Both the position numbers and the translations under genes were made by a program. Of a stretch of 34,460 nucleotides of DNA, positions 1-9,102 are shown one piece after another. The DNA comes from Rubripirellula sp. (GTDB lineage Bacteria > Planctomycetota > Planctomycetia > Pirellulales > Pirellulaceae), in the NCBI GenBank assembly GCA_029213145.1, contig JARGNK010000081.1, positions 1 to 34,460 on the forward strand, in the 5' to 3' direction. Under the pieces are notes generated by a model. That model did no database searches and was not told the DNA's origin. It was given only the letters and a program-made list of their open reading frames with translations. The first letter of the stretch is position 1; the number at the start of each line of letters is the position of its first letter.

Positions 1-70
1 TACCAGCGCATTGCTGTCACTTACGGTGAGCACATGAGGTTTCCGGAGAGAAGAATTCCACTCACCAATC

Positions 71-103
71 AAAAAACAGGCAACTGGCATCATGCCAGTT
101 GCC
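71..103 (-). terminator. Intrinsic (Rho-independent) terminator
   Basis: A perfect 10-bp inverted repeat (79-88 against 94-103, arm GGCAACTGGC) encloses a 5-nt loop. Read on the minus strand it is followed at once by TGTTTTTT (78 to 71). It lies about 60 nt after the stop codon of the minus-strand gene ending at 164, so it most likely ends that transcript. On the plus strand there is no T-tract after the hairpin, so it should act in one direction only. Confidence 0.85.
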
Positions 104-163
104 TTGAATTACAACTCTGTAGCGTTCGCTCAGGATGAACTGCCAGCGGCGAATCTCCATCGC

Positions 164-2080
164 TTAATTGGGATAACGAGCTCGGATTTTTTGGCCTGCT
201 TCCTTCGAGGCGTTGATCACGGGCGTCACCCTTGCCTTCTTCGCTTTCGCATTCAAGTCACCTAACGCTTGCATATGCTCGTTTGTTCCTTTCTCCCCAA
301 GGATGTTACACGCAGCTTGCAGAACAACAGGGTTGCTTGAATCGAACAAACCAACGGCAATGGTTGCTGGATCGTTACACTTCGTTAATAGTATTTCAAA
401 CATTGCACGTTGCTTTTTCTCATCAGCAAGCGAGTCAGCAACGACGATCAACAATTCATTGTTCACAGGCGCGTTCACGACCACGGACATGATTTCTTGG
501 AAGTCATCATCCGAAACATAAGAAGCTCGCAACCACTTCAACATTAGAGGGTGCCCTGGAGCCGCCCAACGCAAAAAGCTCAGACGCTCCTGATCGCTTA
601 TGCTCAGCTCATCCTCAAGCAACAATGCCATCTTTTCACTGACAGCACCACGAAGCGACTCGTCGACATCCATGCTCGACATCGTTTCCCATGCAGCTCG
701 CTCGCGACTTGAATCTTGAGAACCCAAGTCGTTCAAGGTCTGCTCAACAAGCAACTTTGTGTCAAAGTCTGTGGCACGAAGAACCCGCCAGATCGCATCA
801 ACGTCACTCGAGTAAAAGTCGTGAACTTGGCGCAAAATCGGCTGATGCACATGCGTTTTGAGGTCTACCCCGGGATTACTCGCACAAAGTGTTATCACGG
901 CCTCTGCGATTTGGGGGCGATCGCGGACGTAGTGATCCGCCAATAGCATGGTGATCAATGTATCAATGGAATTCACGTCACCAAATTTTTTGATGAACGG
1001 CAAACTCTTGTCGCTGTCCCAATAATGACCTTCCCGAAGCATTGAAGTCACCGCGGGCAAACATCGCTCATCCCCCCAAACCAAGACAGCCTTGAGCCAA
1101 CTTTCCTGGGAAAGACCTTCGCTCGGGTTCGTCGCGACCAGCAAATTAACGACCTTATCCTGGTAAGTTGCATCGAACGGGACGGATGCCAACTTCGCAA
1201 AGGCAGCTCGGCGATCCCATGACGAATCATCTTTCGTACGCGAGAGAATGTAATCGATTTTCAAATCGGTCTCGTCCGAACCAAATTCATCCAACAGCCG
1301 AGTCGTGCGCGCGACAGCCTCCGTGTCGTCACTGTTATGAACAGAAACTAAATACGGTGCGACCTCCGGTCCAATCTGCCGCAAAACCCTTTCAGCCTGA
1401 TCCCCAACGGAAGTGCTCAACAATCCGCCCAACCAAGGCGCGACAGCGACCGTTGGATGCTCCTCGGCAGCTCGCAAAAGATGCTCCAGCACCGCATCAT
1501 CACCATAGCCTTTGCGCCCCTTGACTGAACCTCGTTGTGATTCACCAAGCATCTCAACAAACAACTGCGGAAGATGCTCAGAGAGTCCCCAGCGACGAAA
1601 CGTTTTCAACAGAACAATTTTTTCTTGTGAGCTTCCAAAATCAACTTGAAACGTTGTGGCCAGCGTTCGAGAGACTTCTTCCCGTTTACTTTCGTCAATC
1701 TCACATCCGTACAAGTACTCAGCTGCAACTTGCTGCTGCAGATCAAAACTATTACTGTTTTGGCGATCACGCGCAGCCAGCTGTATCAAAGCATCATCGA
1801 TACTGACCGGGATTTCCCAAGTAGCGTTCGGGTTCAAATCCGTATCACGCAAACGCTGCAACTGCTCCTGTGTCAAAGCATCAGAAACCGCCGGAACATC
1901 GTCCGTAGACGCGGTTGTATCCCCTCGATTGCCAAGCAGCAGCCAACCGCCCACGCCAATCACGACAACCAACAAACAGGCGACAAGAATCACCAAAATC
2001 AACAGCAGTGGCGACGCACTCGAACTCTTCTTTGCAGTGGAAGAGTGATATCCTCCAGGATTTCTTAATGGTTGATTCAT
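164..2080 (-). CDS. Membrane-anchored HEAT/armadillo-like repeat protein, function unknown
   Basis: The predicted product is 638 aa. A short polar N-terminus (about residues 1-23) is followed by one strong membrane segment (about 24-49, LLLILVILVACLLVVV), then a linker rich in Asp and Thr, then a long soluble region. From about residue 190 to the end that region is made of amphipathic helix pairs with scattered L/A/V spacing, typical of HEAT or armadillo solenoids, which act as protein-binding scaffolds. The membrane segment is not followed by a cleavage site, so it looks like a signal anchor that leaves the solenoid outside the cytoplasm. The frame stays open 39 codons upstream (to 2197), but the ATG at 2078-2080 is preferred because the N-terminus MNQPLRNPGG followed by a polar stretch and a TM is the usual form for such proteins. 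An intrinsic terminator follows the stop. No catalytic motif was seen, and the partner is unknown. Confidence 0.8.
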   Translation of the reverse strand: MNQPLRNPGGYHSSTAKKSSSASPLLLILVILVACLLVVVIGVGGWLLLGNRGDTTASTDDVPAVSDALTQEQLQRLRDTDLNPNATWEIPVSIDDALIQLAARDRQNSNSFDLQQQVAAEYLYGCEIDESKREEVSRTLATTFQVDFGSSQEKIVLLKTFRRWGLSEHLPQLFVEMLGESQRGSVKGRKGYGDDAVLEHLLRAAEEHPTVAVAPWLGGLLSTSVGDQAERVLRQIGPEVAPYLVSVHNSDDTEAVARTTRLLDEFGSDETDLKIDYILSRTKDDSSWDRRAAFAKLASVPFDATYQDKVVNLLVATNPSEGLSQESWLKAVLVWGDERCLPAVTSMLREGHYWDSDKSLPFIKKFGDVNSIDTLITMLLADHYVRDRPQIAEAVITLCASNPGVDLKTHVHQPILRQVHDFYSSDVDAIWRVLRATDFDTKLLVEQTLNDLGSQDSSRERAAWETMSSMDVDESLRGAVSEKMALLLEDELSISDQERLSFLRWAAPGHPLMLKWLRASYVSDDDFQEIMSVVVNAPVNNELLIVVADSLADEKKQRAMFEILLTKCNDPATIAVGLFDSSNPVVLQAACNILGEKGTNEHMQALGDLNAKAKKARVTPVINASKEAGQKIRARYPN

Positions 2081-2667
2081 GAATCCGACGAGAACCTCAA
2101 AGAAATAGAATAGGAAAGATGAGCCAAACGCAACTTTGCCCGGGCAGCCCAAAAGCCCCAGCCTTAACCGGCTGAAACTCTTAATCAGTGCCATCACGGA
2201 TGGCCAAACTTACAACATGCAAAGCATACCGGATCAAGAAAGACCTGGCGAATAGCCCTCACCTACTTTCCAATTCCCACGCACTGCAAATCACTTTCAA
2301 CGTAATGGAAACAAGGCTCAACGATTTAGTTCCATTTTTTTGGCCATGTTCCAAACAATCGACGCCTCCATCAACTTCATCATCGCAATGCGGTGCCGAG
2401 GACGACTGATTCAAACCAGCCAATCTGAGTGAATTGCGGAACCTCGAAACGCTACTCGCGTGATAAACAACAGTGTTTGCCAAACGAACTGTTGCATCCA
2501 AAAGTGCATCCAAATCATTCGAAACCCATAAGATCTCAATCACCTCAAGGAATCACGAGGTCGCGTCAACTCCTTGAGTCACGCCTCCTCTCGGTCGATC
2601 CCCGCCCCCCCAACCAAGCCGAAATTAACGGCATCGGTTGCTCACTCAAAAAAACACCCGCTATCCA
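2081..2667. other. Intergenic region, no gene supported
   Basis: About 590 bp between two minus-strand genes. Short open frames on both strands (for example 2259-2543 minus) have low-complexity, non-protein-like composition and no recognisable domain. On the minus strand a T7 run (about 2648-2654) follows the stop of the upstream gene by about 14 nt, but no convincing hairpin precedes it. The promoter of the HEAT-like gene should lie in the part nearest 2081; no clear -35/-10 pair was recognised. Confidence 0.5.
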
Positions 2668-3651
2668 CTACTGAACGATCAACGAACTCGGTTTCGCTTG
2701 AATACTCATTTCGGGAAGCATCAACAATGAACCGACCAGGAACCCAATCGCACCTGAGAGCGTGAACGCAATCGACACGGTGACCGCCGCAACATTGACG
2801 CCCCCTGGCAGAACAATCGCAAACAACGCCGAAATCATGAACGCAACGCAACCGAGCATATTCGTGAAGACAACCCACCAAGACAGATTTCCCAACTCCC
2901 AAGCCCAGTGCTTGTGACAAACTTCGATGAACGCCAAGTAACCAGACGCAAGAAACAAAATTGAACCGATCAAATTGGGCACCCAAATCATAAGATCTTG
3001 CTGAAACCAGCTCAGCGAAGGCAGCATTGCGTCAAACGTATTGAAATTAAACAAGACCGTTCCGAAGAACTGCAGAACGCTGCTCAACCACCCAACGTTA
3101 CTCGGTTGCCAGCCAAACATCACAAGGCGTTTCGAGGCTCGCAATTCGCCAACATGAATTTCCCCATCTCCGAATGCGCTAGCGTTCGCCGCCTGGAACA
3201 ACTGCAGGTAGGCCGCAATCGTGAAGGGGATTGAACCGGTGAAAAAAGTCGCATTCACCTGACCCACACCGAGATGCAGAAAGCTCATCAAACCAGGCGA
3301 CAGACCAAGCAAACTCGCCGCCATGAACAACAAAGAGCCCACTGCAAAAAGAATGCTAATCCACCAGTTCAGCTTGCGAGGCTGCCAAGCAGAAACCAGC
3401 AACGCTTGGATGCCCCTGGGCGGATTCCCTTCTTCAGAAAAGGCCGCTTCAGCAAAACCCGCTTCGGCAACTTTGCTGGGCACCCACAACCCTTTGCGGT
3501 GATGGCGAGAAATCCAAAACCATCTCAGCCGATCAACGTCTTGATAAACACGGTAAGTCACAAAGGGCCAAGCCCCTCTGGCTTCCACGCACTCCGCATC
3601 ACAAGATTGCGAGGCATCACAAGATCGCGGGTGATCACTAGGGTCAGACAT
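2668..3651 (-). CDS. Six-TM integral membrane protein with three two-TM repeats (YrhK-like?)
   Basis: A 327-aa protein with a soluble N-terminal domain (about 1-88) and six hydrophobic segments at about 96-117, 131-154, 187-205, 222-242, 257-280 and 285-312. They fall into three pairs. Each pair is introduced by the same signature, a Trp, four or five residues, then a second Trp: WQPRKLNWW (89-97), WQPSNVGWL (181-189) and WELGNLSWW (251-259). This indicates an ancient triplication of a two-TM unit. The layout recalls the small YrhK-type membrane domain, but that assignment is an inference. Near the start an 18-bp direct duplication (3596-3613 and 3614-3631) encodes the repeated CDAS/SCDA residues. 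The start ATG (3649-3651) lacks a strong Shine-Dalgarno site, so an internal start is possible. Function unknown. Confidence 0.75.
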   Translation of the reverse strand: MSDPSDHPRSCDASQSCDAECVEARGAWPFVTYRVYQDVDRLRWFWISRHHRKGLWVPSKVAEAGFAEAAFSEEGNPPRGIQALLVSAWQPRKLNWWISILFAVGSLLFMAASLLGLSPGLMSFLHLGVGQVNATFFTGSIPFTIAAYLQLFQAANASAFGDGEIHVGELRASKRLVMFGWQPSNVGWLSSVLQFFGTVLFNFNTFDAMLPSLSWFQQDLMIWVPNLIGSILFLASGYLAFIEVCHKHWAWELGNLSWWVVFTNMLGCVAFMISALFAIVLPGGVNVAAVTVSIAFTLSGAIGFLVGSLLMLPEMSIQAKPSSLIVQ

Positions 3652-3858
3652 ACGGAGCTATGCTTTCACTGGCAAACGACCAAATGATTAAACGACCAAT
3701 TTTGCAAAGACTGAACAATGCTAAATCGGGAACCTGCTTCACGAGAGCTTTGGAATGAAAACCATCATCGGGCCCGCAACAAGACCGAACCTTGTGCGTT
3801 GAAAAATCGAGAATGAGTCCGAAAACAACGTGCTGTCCGCTTCATCCAACGATGGACA

Positions 3859-3896
3859 GTCCGAGTTTTCAGTTAATCGTCCGAGTTTTCAGTTAA
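3859..3896. repeat. Two-copy 20-bp tandem repeat
   Basis: The 18-mer GTCCGAGTTTTCAGTTAA occurs at 3859-3876 and again at 3879-3896, a perfect copy with a 20-bp period. It lies just past the 3' end of the minus-strand gadB. The rest of the 288-bp spacer 3652-3939 shows no gene. Neither copy forms an obvious hairpin. Confidence 0.8.
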
Positions 3897-3939
3897 AACT
3901 TTCGGCCCAGAACAAGCACTCCACCTTCTCGCGATTGTC

Positions 3940-5337
3940 CTAGTGATGGAAACCGGAAGCTTCGCCAGAGGTCATTGGACTCTGGACCGGATGCCGTTGA
4001 AAATACTCAATTGCCCGCTTCATATCCTCGACCAAAAGGAATCCTAAATCTCGGCTGACACCATGCCGGACCAGTATCCGCTGAATCGAAAAGTCCTGCA
4101 TATGAGCGGGCAGTGAATAAGCAGGAACCTGCCAACCGCGACCACGCAAACGGTCAGCCATATCGTACAAACTAAATCCGGGATCCACGCCATCCTTCAT
4201 TTTCCAGCACAATGCAGGAATACCAGCATCCATCTGACCATCGTAGATGATTTCGAATGGCCCCAATTTATCGATCTCACCACCAATATATTTAGCGGTC
4301 TCGTAGCAAGCCGTGTGCACCTTGCGGTAGCCCTCCTTGCCCAAACGAAGAAAGTTGTAGTACTGGCTGACGACTGGTCCGCCCGGCCGCGAGAAGTTCA
4401 ATGCGATGTCCCGCATGTTGCCGCCAAGATAATTCACCCAAAACACCAAATCGTCAGGGAGATCTTGCGATTCACGCCAGATGACCCAACCAACCCCAAG
4501 CGGCGAGAGCCCAAACTTGTGACCTGAAGTGTTGATCGACTTGACGCGTGGAATCTGAAAATCCCAGACAAGCTCAGGAGCGCAAAACGGAGCTAAGAAG
4601 CCACCGCTCGCACCGTCAACGTGCATCCGCACATCCAAGCCTGTCGCTTTTTCCAATTGATCCAAAGCGTCGGCCACTGCCTGAACCGGTTCATACTGGC
4701 AAGTAAAAGTGACGCCTAGCGTTGGCACTACACCGATCGTGTTTTCGTCAACTCGCTTGAGAACTTCCTCGGGAGTCATGATCAGTCGATCATTTTCCAT
4801 CGGAATTTCACGGAGTTCGATGTCCCAATATCTCGCGAATTTGTGCCAACACACCTGGACAGGACCGGTAACCAAATTTGGTTTGTCGATCGTTTTCCCG
4901 GCAGCCTTCCGCTTCGCTTCCCAGGCCCGTTTCATCGCCATGCCGCCGAGCATGGCAGCCTCACTGGAACCGGTGGTGGAGCAACCAACCGTGTTGGCGG
5001 CAGCCGGAGAGTTCCAGAGATCTGCAAGCATATGGACGCAGCGGGCCTCGATCTCCGCGGTCTGCGGATACTCGTCCTTGTCGACCATGTTCTTGTCCAT
5101 GCACTCGTCCATCAATCGGTGGACTTCGGGCTCGGACCATGTCTGACAGAACGTCGCTAAGTTTTGACGGGAATTCCCGTCCAACATCAGCTCATCATGC
5201 ACCACGGAGTAAACGTTTCTCGCTTCTTGCTCCGATTGCGGAAACTTGTATTTCGGCATACTGACCGAAAGATCCAACGACGCGTATACATCATCTTCCA
5301 GGTTCTCGCGAACACTATCTTTGTCGTGAAGTGGCAT
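3940..5337 (-). CDS. gadB: Glutamate decarboxylase (PLP-dependent, group II)
   Basis: Converts L-glutamate to 4-aminobutyrate and CO2, consuming a proton; in bacteria it usually serves acid resistance or GABA production in the cytoplasm. The 465-aa product matches the E. coli GadA/GadB length (466). The PLP-lysine motif [14 protein letters not shown] is complete with K274 (E. coli K276), and the conserved [10 protein letters not shown] (D241) precedes it. [14 protein letters not shown] residues near 119-127 fit the phosphate-binding region. The protein ends in GFHH, placing histidines at 464-465, close to the C-terminal His465 that plugs the active site of E. coli GadB at neutral pH. The ATG at 5335-5337 is chosen over the upstream in-frame ATG at 5427 because it has an AGGA box about 7 nt upstream and gives the family N-terminus. 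No glutamate/GABA antiporter gene is adjacent. Confidence 0.95.
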   Translation of the reverse strand: MPLHDKDSVRENLEDDVYASLDLSVSMPKYKFPQSEQEARNVYSVVHDELMLDGNSRQNLATFCQTWSEPEVHRLMDECMDKNMVDKDEYPQTAEIEARCVHMLADLWNSPAAANTVGCSTTGSSEAAMLGGMAMKRAWEAKRKAAGKTIDKPNLVTGPVQVCWHKFARYWDIELREIPMENDRLIMTPEEVLKRVDENTIGVVPTLGVTFTCQYEPVQAVADALDQLEKATGLDVRMHVDGASGGFLAPFCAPELVWDFQIPRVKSINTSGHKFGLSPLGVGWVIWRESQDLPDDLVFWVNYLGGNMRDIALNFSRPGGPVVSQYYNFLRLGKEGYRKVHTACYETAKYIGGEIDKLGPFEIIYDGQMDAGIPALCWKMKDGVDPGFSLYDMADRLRGRGWQVPAYSLPAHMQDFSIQRILVRHGVSRDLGFLLVEDMKRAIEYFQRHPVQSPMTSGEASGFHH

Positions 5338-5835
5338 ATTGATTCCTGTAAGCAACCTGTAATCGGGAATAATCAAACCGGCCCAAACACCTCTGCTGCG
5401 ACGCGGCAAACGCGAAAACAATTTCAAAAACGTCGCTGCAAATCATTTTGCGAAAACGCCAACCCGATCGAACCTAGATGGTCGATGCTTTACCCAGCAT
5501 TAACAAATCCTGCGCGAACAATTTCTTCGCCAAGCGTTCCAACCTTCTTCGCCAAACGTTCCAGTCGCCTGCCCTCGATCCAATGCGAGAGGGAACTATT
5601 CACAACGACCTTCAACATCAAACCGCAGACGCGAATAGAAAAGGAAACGCAGCAAACGGAAAGACTAGCGAAACCTCGAGCAAATGGAAACGTGCCCGAA
5701 GATGCACAGCCGTGATCGAACGACTTACAATTCGATTCGTTCAAACAGTGTCTTGGGCTATCGGCCCCGACACTGGAAGCCATCCAGCCACACAAGCCCG
5801 CTTCCGAGTCGAGCCAGCAGTCTTGTGCGGCGGTA
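5338..5835. other. Intergenic region upstream of gadB
   Basis: About 500 bp between the divergent gadB and the esterase remnant. Overlapping plus-strand frames (5164-5715 and 5478 onward) have no recognisable domain in this part. A short direct duplication TTCTTCGCCAA (5523 and 5545, 22-bp period) was seen. The gadB promoter should be here, but no clear consensus was found. Confidence 0.4.
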
Positions 5836-5886
5836 GGCTTAAAGCACTCACTGACTTAGAAACTCGGATTGCATGTGTGTGGGGGG

Positions 5887-6664
5887 GGAGCAGGCCACGC
5901 ACTAGCCGATCTCGCCGTGACGAAGGCATTCGGGAAAGATCACTGCTGGTGGTAAAAAATGCTGCCAGCGGACAATCAATCCGCACTTGGTGCAAGTCAA
6001 ACCATGAATTTCCGCACCCATCGCAGGCGTGTGCCAAAGACCAGAGGCAAACGATACGGTCGCCTGCTGAAAAAACACAATCGGCGATTGCGAACGAGAC
6101 ACTGCAGAGGGTCACTCTCGTTTGGATGCAGGGCGAATCGGACCTGAACAATTCAGCTTACGATGCTTACCTGACTGAATTGCTCGAACAGTTGCGGTCC
6201 GACCTAAGAACCTGTCCGAAAACCCATTCGATCATGGATAAACGCGAAGTGTCGTAGCGGAATTCGTCAAGAATTTCGGCGGTTTCCGGTGAGTGCCGAA
6301 AGTCTCCACGGCTTCCGCTACTAGCGGTCGGATAGGCTCTAAATGTCGAAAGCATTCACCTTGTCATTGGAAGAATCAGTAATCACGGACTCGATCGACA
6401 AAAAGGGCTCAAGGGACGATTGTACATTCGCACGATCCGACAGGAATTCGCAGACGCAGATCTACTGCGCGCCTGGTACACACCAACGATCTGAATGACC
6501 GAATCGATCAGGAAAAAATCATTCACGACCTGCATTATCATGAAGACGGCTACCCAAGCCTTGGGCAAAGATTTGCCGAATCAGCGATCGAATTGATTGC
6601 CCCAAAAAACAATCGTCACGTAACGCAAAAAGATAAAACGGGCGTTCGGTTGGACGTCGCATAA
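5887..6664 (+). pseudogene. Frameshifted SASA-type carbohydrate esterase remnant
   Basis: The SASA family (sialate O-acetylesterase-like, SGNH fold) removes acetyl groups from carbohydrates. Its signatures appear here in order but in different frames. Frame 1 from 5887 reads GAGHALADLAVTKAFGKD and then hits a stop. Frame 3 from about 5943 reads LLVVKNAASGQSIRTW and then WMQGESD at 6123-6143, the family's strongest motif, up to a stop at 6255-6257. Frame 3 near 6423 reads YIRTIRQEFADAD. Frame 2 from 6479 reads HTNDLN and then DLHYHEDGYPSLGQRFAE, the C-terminal block that carries the catalytic His, ending at 6664. At least two frameshifts and one in-frame stop separate the blocks, so no intact enzyme can be made. 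The N-terminal GQSNM block was not found. A G8 run at 5881-5888 adjoins the first recognisable block. The enzyme would have suited the sulfatase-rich setting. Confidence 0.75.
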
Positions 6665-6678
6665 TAATAACGAGAACA

Positions 6679-6807
6679 TCAGAAGCGATCTGACATTTCG
6701 GCCGCGAGGCGGCTAGCTCCCCGCGACCGACAGTTGCTTCTTAACCAGACATCGCTGATCTCAGAATACAAATGCATGGCGTTTCCATCGTCAGTCACCA
6801 AATACAT
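6679..6807 (-). CDS. Possible small ORF or gene remnant (42 aa)
   Basis: A minus-strand frame starting at the ATG 6805-6807 reads MYLVTDDGNAMHLYSEISDV, a protein-like composition, and stays open upstream through DGREYG. It ends at 6679. Its C-terminal half (SRGASRLAA) comes from a hairpin-like intergenic sequence near 6700-6730 that resembles the GGCTAGCGCC element of the 29.9-30.2 kb repeat array. It could be the broken end of a former gene downstream of the outer-membrane protein. The support is composition only. Confidence 0.25.
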   Translation of the reverse strand: MYLVTDDGNAMHLYSEISDVWLRSNCRSRGASRLAAEMSDRF

Positions 6808-6850
6808 GCCGTACTCGCGCCCGTCTCGTGGTACACAATTTATCCGATTG

Positions 6851-7888
6851 CTACCGAAACCGAATTGAAAGGCCAGTACCAGTCAAAAAGTCTTCGGCGT
6901 CCTCGTTTAGCCCAAACCCGGCTCGAATGTCCCACTGGATGTTATCACTGATCAGGTAGGTAAAACCACCATTCAGGTAATGCTCGACACCATCGGTGTC
7001 AGCATTGTCGGGAAAAAACGCGTACCACTCCAAGTAGCAGCCAAACTCATCGGTGATGCTTTTTCCAGATGCGATGGACTGTGCCCACTGGGTGTATTCT
7101 TTCCCCGAATCGCTATCAAGAGTTCGATTGAATTGAGTGCTTCCCGCCAAGCTCACCGAGTCATTTATCTCCCAACTGTAAAGCCAGTTGGTTCCAAATA
7201 GAGCTTGACCATCCGTAAATGCGGCACTGCCGGTATCGAGCGTCGCCTGAGGAAGGATGGACATTTCGGGCAGCCAGCCATCTTGCGGCGTCAAACCAAT
7301 CTTGGCACCAATGTACAAATCTTCGCTTCCGTTGACCGTAGTAATGTCGTTGTTGACCGAAGCCGCATTGTACGCAACACGCAACTCAAGCCAATCGCGA
7401 AACACACCTTGTCGAAGCAACACCTCTGGATAGGAATGCGACTGCGTGCGTGTTCCATTTGCCTGGTCAGAAAAATACGTGTACCCCAACTCGAACTGTG
7501 TCACACCTCGCCCAACCGTACTACTCGCCTCGGTGAAATCGGGCCGGTCGGTTACCAACGGATCGCACAGATCCAGACGCAAATCCGCCGCATCCTGACC
7601 TGGCCACGGAAACAAGAACGACCGGCAGGTGAGACGCTGTGACTTAGCATGCTGCTTGCAGCACGTGCCACAATCCGGACTGGCACTGTTGCTGTAGACC
7701 AGGGAGGAACCAACAGTCGGCTCAGTCGATACCAAGCTCTCACCGACTCGCATTGGCTCCGCTATCCGCACCACACTCGCCAATGTTGTGGGCTGCTGTC
7801 CAATTACAACCTTATTCGTCAGCACCACTGTCGCGATCATTACAGCGAGCACAACTGCGAACTTATGCAATTCACGCAAAAGCTTCAT
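6851..7888 (-). CDS. MetA-like outer-membrane beta-barrel protein
   Basis: A 345-aa exported protein. The N-terminus (about 1-30, MKLLRELHKFAVVLAVMIAT) is a signal peptide with a likely cleavage after VVIGQ. A Cys-rich stretch follows (CGTCC near residue 73). Then comes the block DPLVTDRPDFTEASSTV and VTQFELGYTYF, characteristic of the 'putative MetA pathway of phenol degradation' beta-barrel family, with alternating hydrophobic/polar strands to the end. The chain closes with GTGLSIRFR, in keeping with a C-terminal membrane strand. The family name comes from its genetic context elsewhere and does not prove a role in phenol metabolism; a porin or hydrophobic-compound channel is the safer reading. 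The ATG at 7886-7888 has GGATG about 9 nt upstream. It is monocistronic as far as can be seen. Confidence 0.75.
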   Translation of the reverse strand: MKLLRELHKFAVVLAVMIATVVLTNKVVIGQQPTTLASVVRIAEPMRVGESLVSTEPTVGSSLVYSNSASPDCGTCCKQHAKSQRLTCRSFLFPWPGQDAADLRLDLCDPLVTDRPDFTEASSTVGRGVTQFELGYTYFSDQANGTRTQSHSYPEVLLRQGVFRDWLELRVAYNAASVNNDITTVNGSEDLYIGAKIGLTPQDGWLPEMSILPQATLDTGSAAFTDGQALFGTNWLYSWEINDSVSLAGSTQFNRTLDSDSGKEYTQWAQSIASGKSITDEFGCYLEWYAFFPDNADTDGVEHYLNGGFTYLISDNIQWDIRAGFGLNEDAEDFLTGTGLSIRFR

Positions 7889-8769
7889 TTTACATCCATG
7901 GCAATATGATTCGAGACCTTGGGGTAATCGTCACAAAACCAAGCGACCATTTGCATTCATCCGATTTGGCGCTGCAGTTTTATAAAAACGCGGATCGACT
8001 CCATCACAACCCATGCTCTTGGACCAATGCCAACCCCCAGGCAGCTTGAGCCCACAAAGCGATCTTGCTCACGCGTCAGATTGATCCTCGCCAACGATGG
8101 TTCGTCGTTGGATCACCGCGTCTGGATGTCGTAAAGACTCACGTCTGGATGTCGCAAAGACTTACGTCATCACAATGCCCTCGTGCTCCTCCCGCGAGCA
8201 GCCTGTGGAATGAGCATGCATCGAGACAGCAATCATTGAAACCGCAAACGGTCAGTTCTTCCCAAGTGGCCGCGGAAACCGAGCTAAAATCCGATCGAAC
8301 ACATTTACCGAATGCCTGATGAATCGATCCTCAAGTAATGCCACATTTCCCAGCCGTACGCGAACCCATCAACCTTCCAAAGATCAACGCTCAGACAGGC
8401 GTAATCGCAACCCAATCACCCTGATCTTATTCACGAGACCGAATCGCCTGACTTCAGCAGAAAAACAATTGGCTCAACTGCGACTCACTTACTTTCTGCT
8501 GAAAACGCATATTGCTAACGAAATGAGAACGAGAGCCCAAAGCCTTTCCCACCATTGGCACAGGAAGTGGCAACAGATCCCCCACGGGCCGAAAAGTGCC
8601 GGCTAATAAAATCCATTTGACCGCAGAGCAGCTGGCCAAATGCCTGAAAGGTCTTTTCCACTACCCGCGTACCGAGTGGTGGATTCAAAATTCCCTCGTT
8701 CTGAAAATGGCCTGCGCGGCCCGTCATCGCATTGGGCTGAACGAATGGCACTGCCACAGACAGCTCTCG
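7889..8769. other. Gene-poor spacer of about 880 bp
   Basis: No frame here is convincing. The plus frame 8596-8826 reads as plausible amino acids (KIHLTAEQLAKCLKGLFHYP) but shows no known motif, no ribosome-binding site, and overlaps the 3' end of the minus-strand gene at 8770. It may be a decayed gene. A 23-bp direct duplication is listed separately. The promoter of the outer-membrane protein gene must lie near 7890-7990. Confidence 0.4.
8119..8164. repeat. Two-copy 23-bp tandem repeat
   Basis: The unit CGTCTGGATGTCGTAAAGAC plus three bases runs 8119-8141 and recurs at 8142-8164 with two mismatches, followed by a third CGTC start. It is intergenic and shows no strong internal hairpin. Confidence 0.7.
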
Positions 8770-9102
8770 CTACCGGAAAATTCGCAACGCACGCACTTGC
8801 AAATTCGGAAAACCGAGAAGCCGTAGCCAACCCGAGTTAGCGTCTTTCCCCATGACGACGACGGTCGTCTCCGCAACGCGAACCTGCAGTTGATGAGAGG
8901 TTCTCATCAAGGCGTCATTCACCCGTGCTGCACTCGATCGCAAGCTGCCGAGACTGCGAGCGATACGGAACATCGAACGTGCATCTTTCGACGATGCAAC
9001 GTTGACGACGATCACCCCATCCCTAGTGGTCACTTTGAAGGGCTGACCGTCTAACTCACATTCGAGTGCTGCTTCGAGGCCAATTGCTAAGTTCCGCGAC
9101 AC
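8770..9102 (-). CDS. Small conserved-looking protein, function unknown (second of coupled pair)
   Basis: A 110-aa protein with no signal peptide or membrane segment. It opens with SRNLAIGLEAALECELDGQPF, has a beta-rich stretch (KVTTRDGVIVVNVAS), a helical middle with Ser/Arg/Ala, then another beta stretch (LQVRVAETTVVVM) and a basic end (LQVRALRIFR). The GTG start (9100-9102) shares one base with the TAG stop of the preceding gene (TAGTG), so its translation is very likely coupled to it. The strand-helix-strand pattern suggests a small alpha/beta domain. Not recognised as any named family. The coupling to a 70-aa partner is the best evidence that it is a real gene. Confidence 0.65.
   Translation of the reverse strand: MSRNLAIGLEAALECELDGQPFKVTTRDGVIVVNVASSKDARSMFRIARSLGSLRSSAARVNDALMRTSHQLQVRVAETTVVVMGKDANSGWLRLLGFPNLQVRALRIFR

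Noticed and set aside
5164..5715. 183-aa plus frame overlapping the gadB start
   Set aside because: Lies largely antisense to gadB and its upstream region; no recognisable domain.
8596..8826. 76-aa plus frame in the gene-poor spacer
   Set aside because: Plausible composition but no homologous motif, no ribosome site, and it overlaps the end of the coupled small-gene pair.
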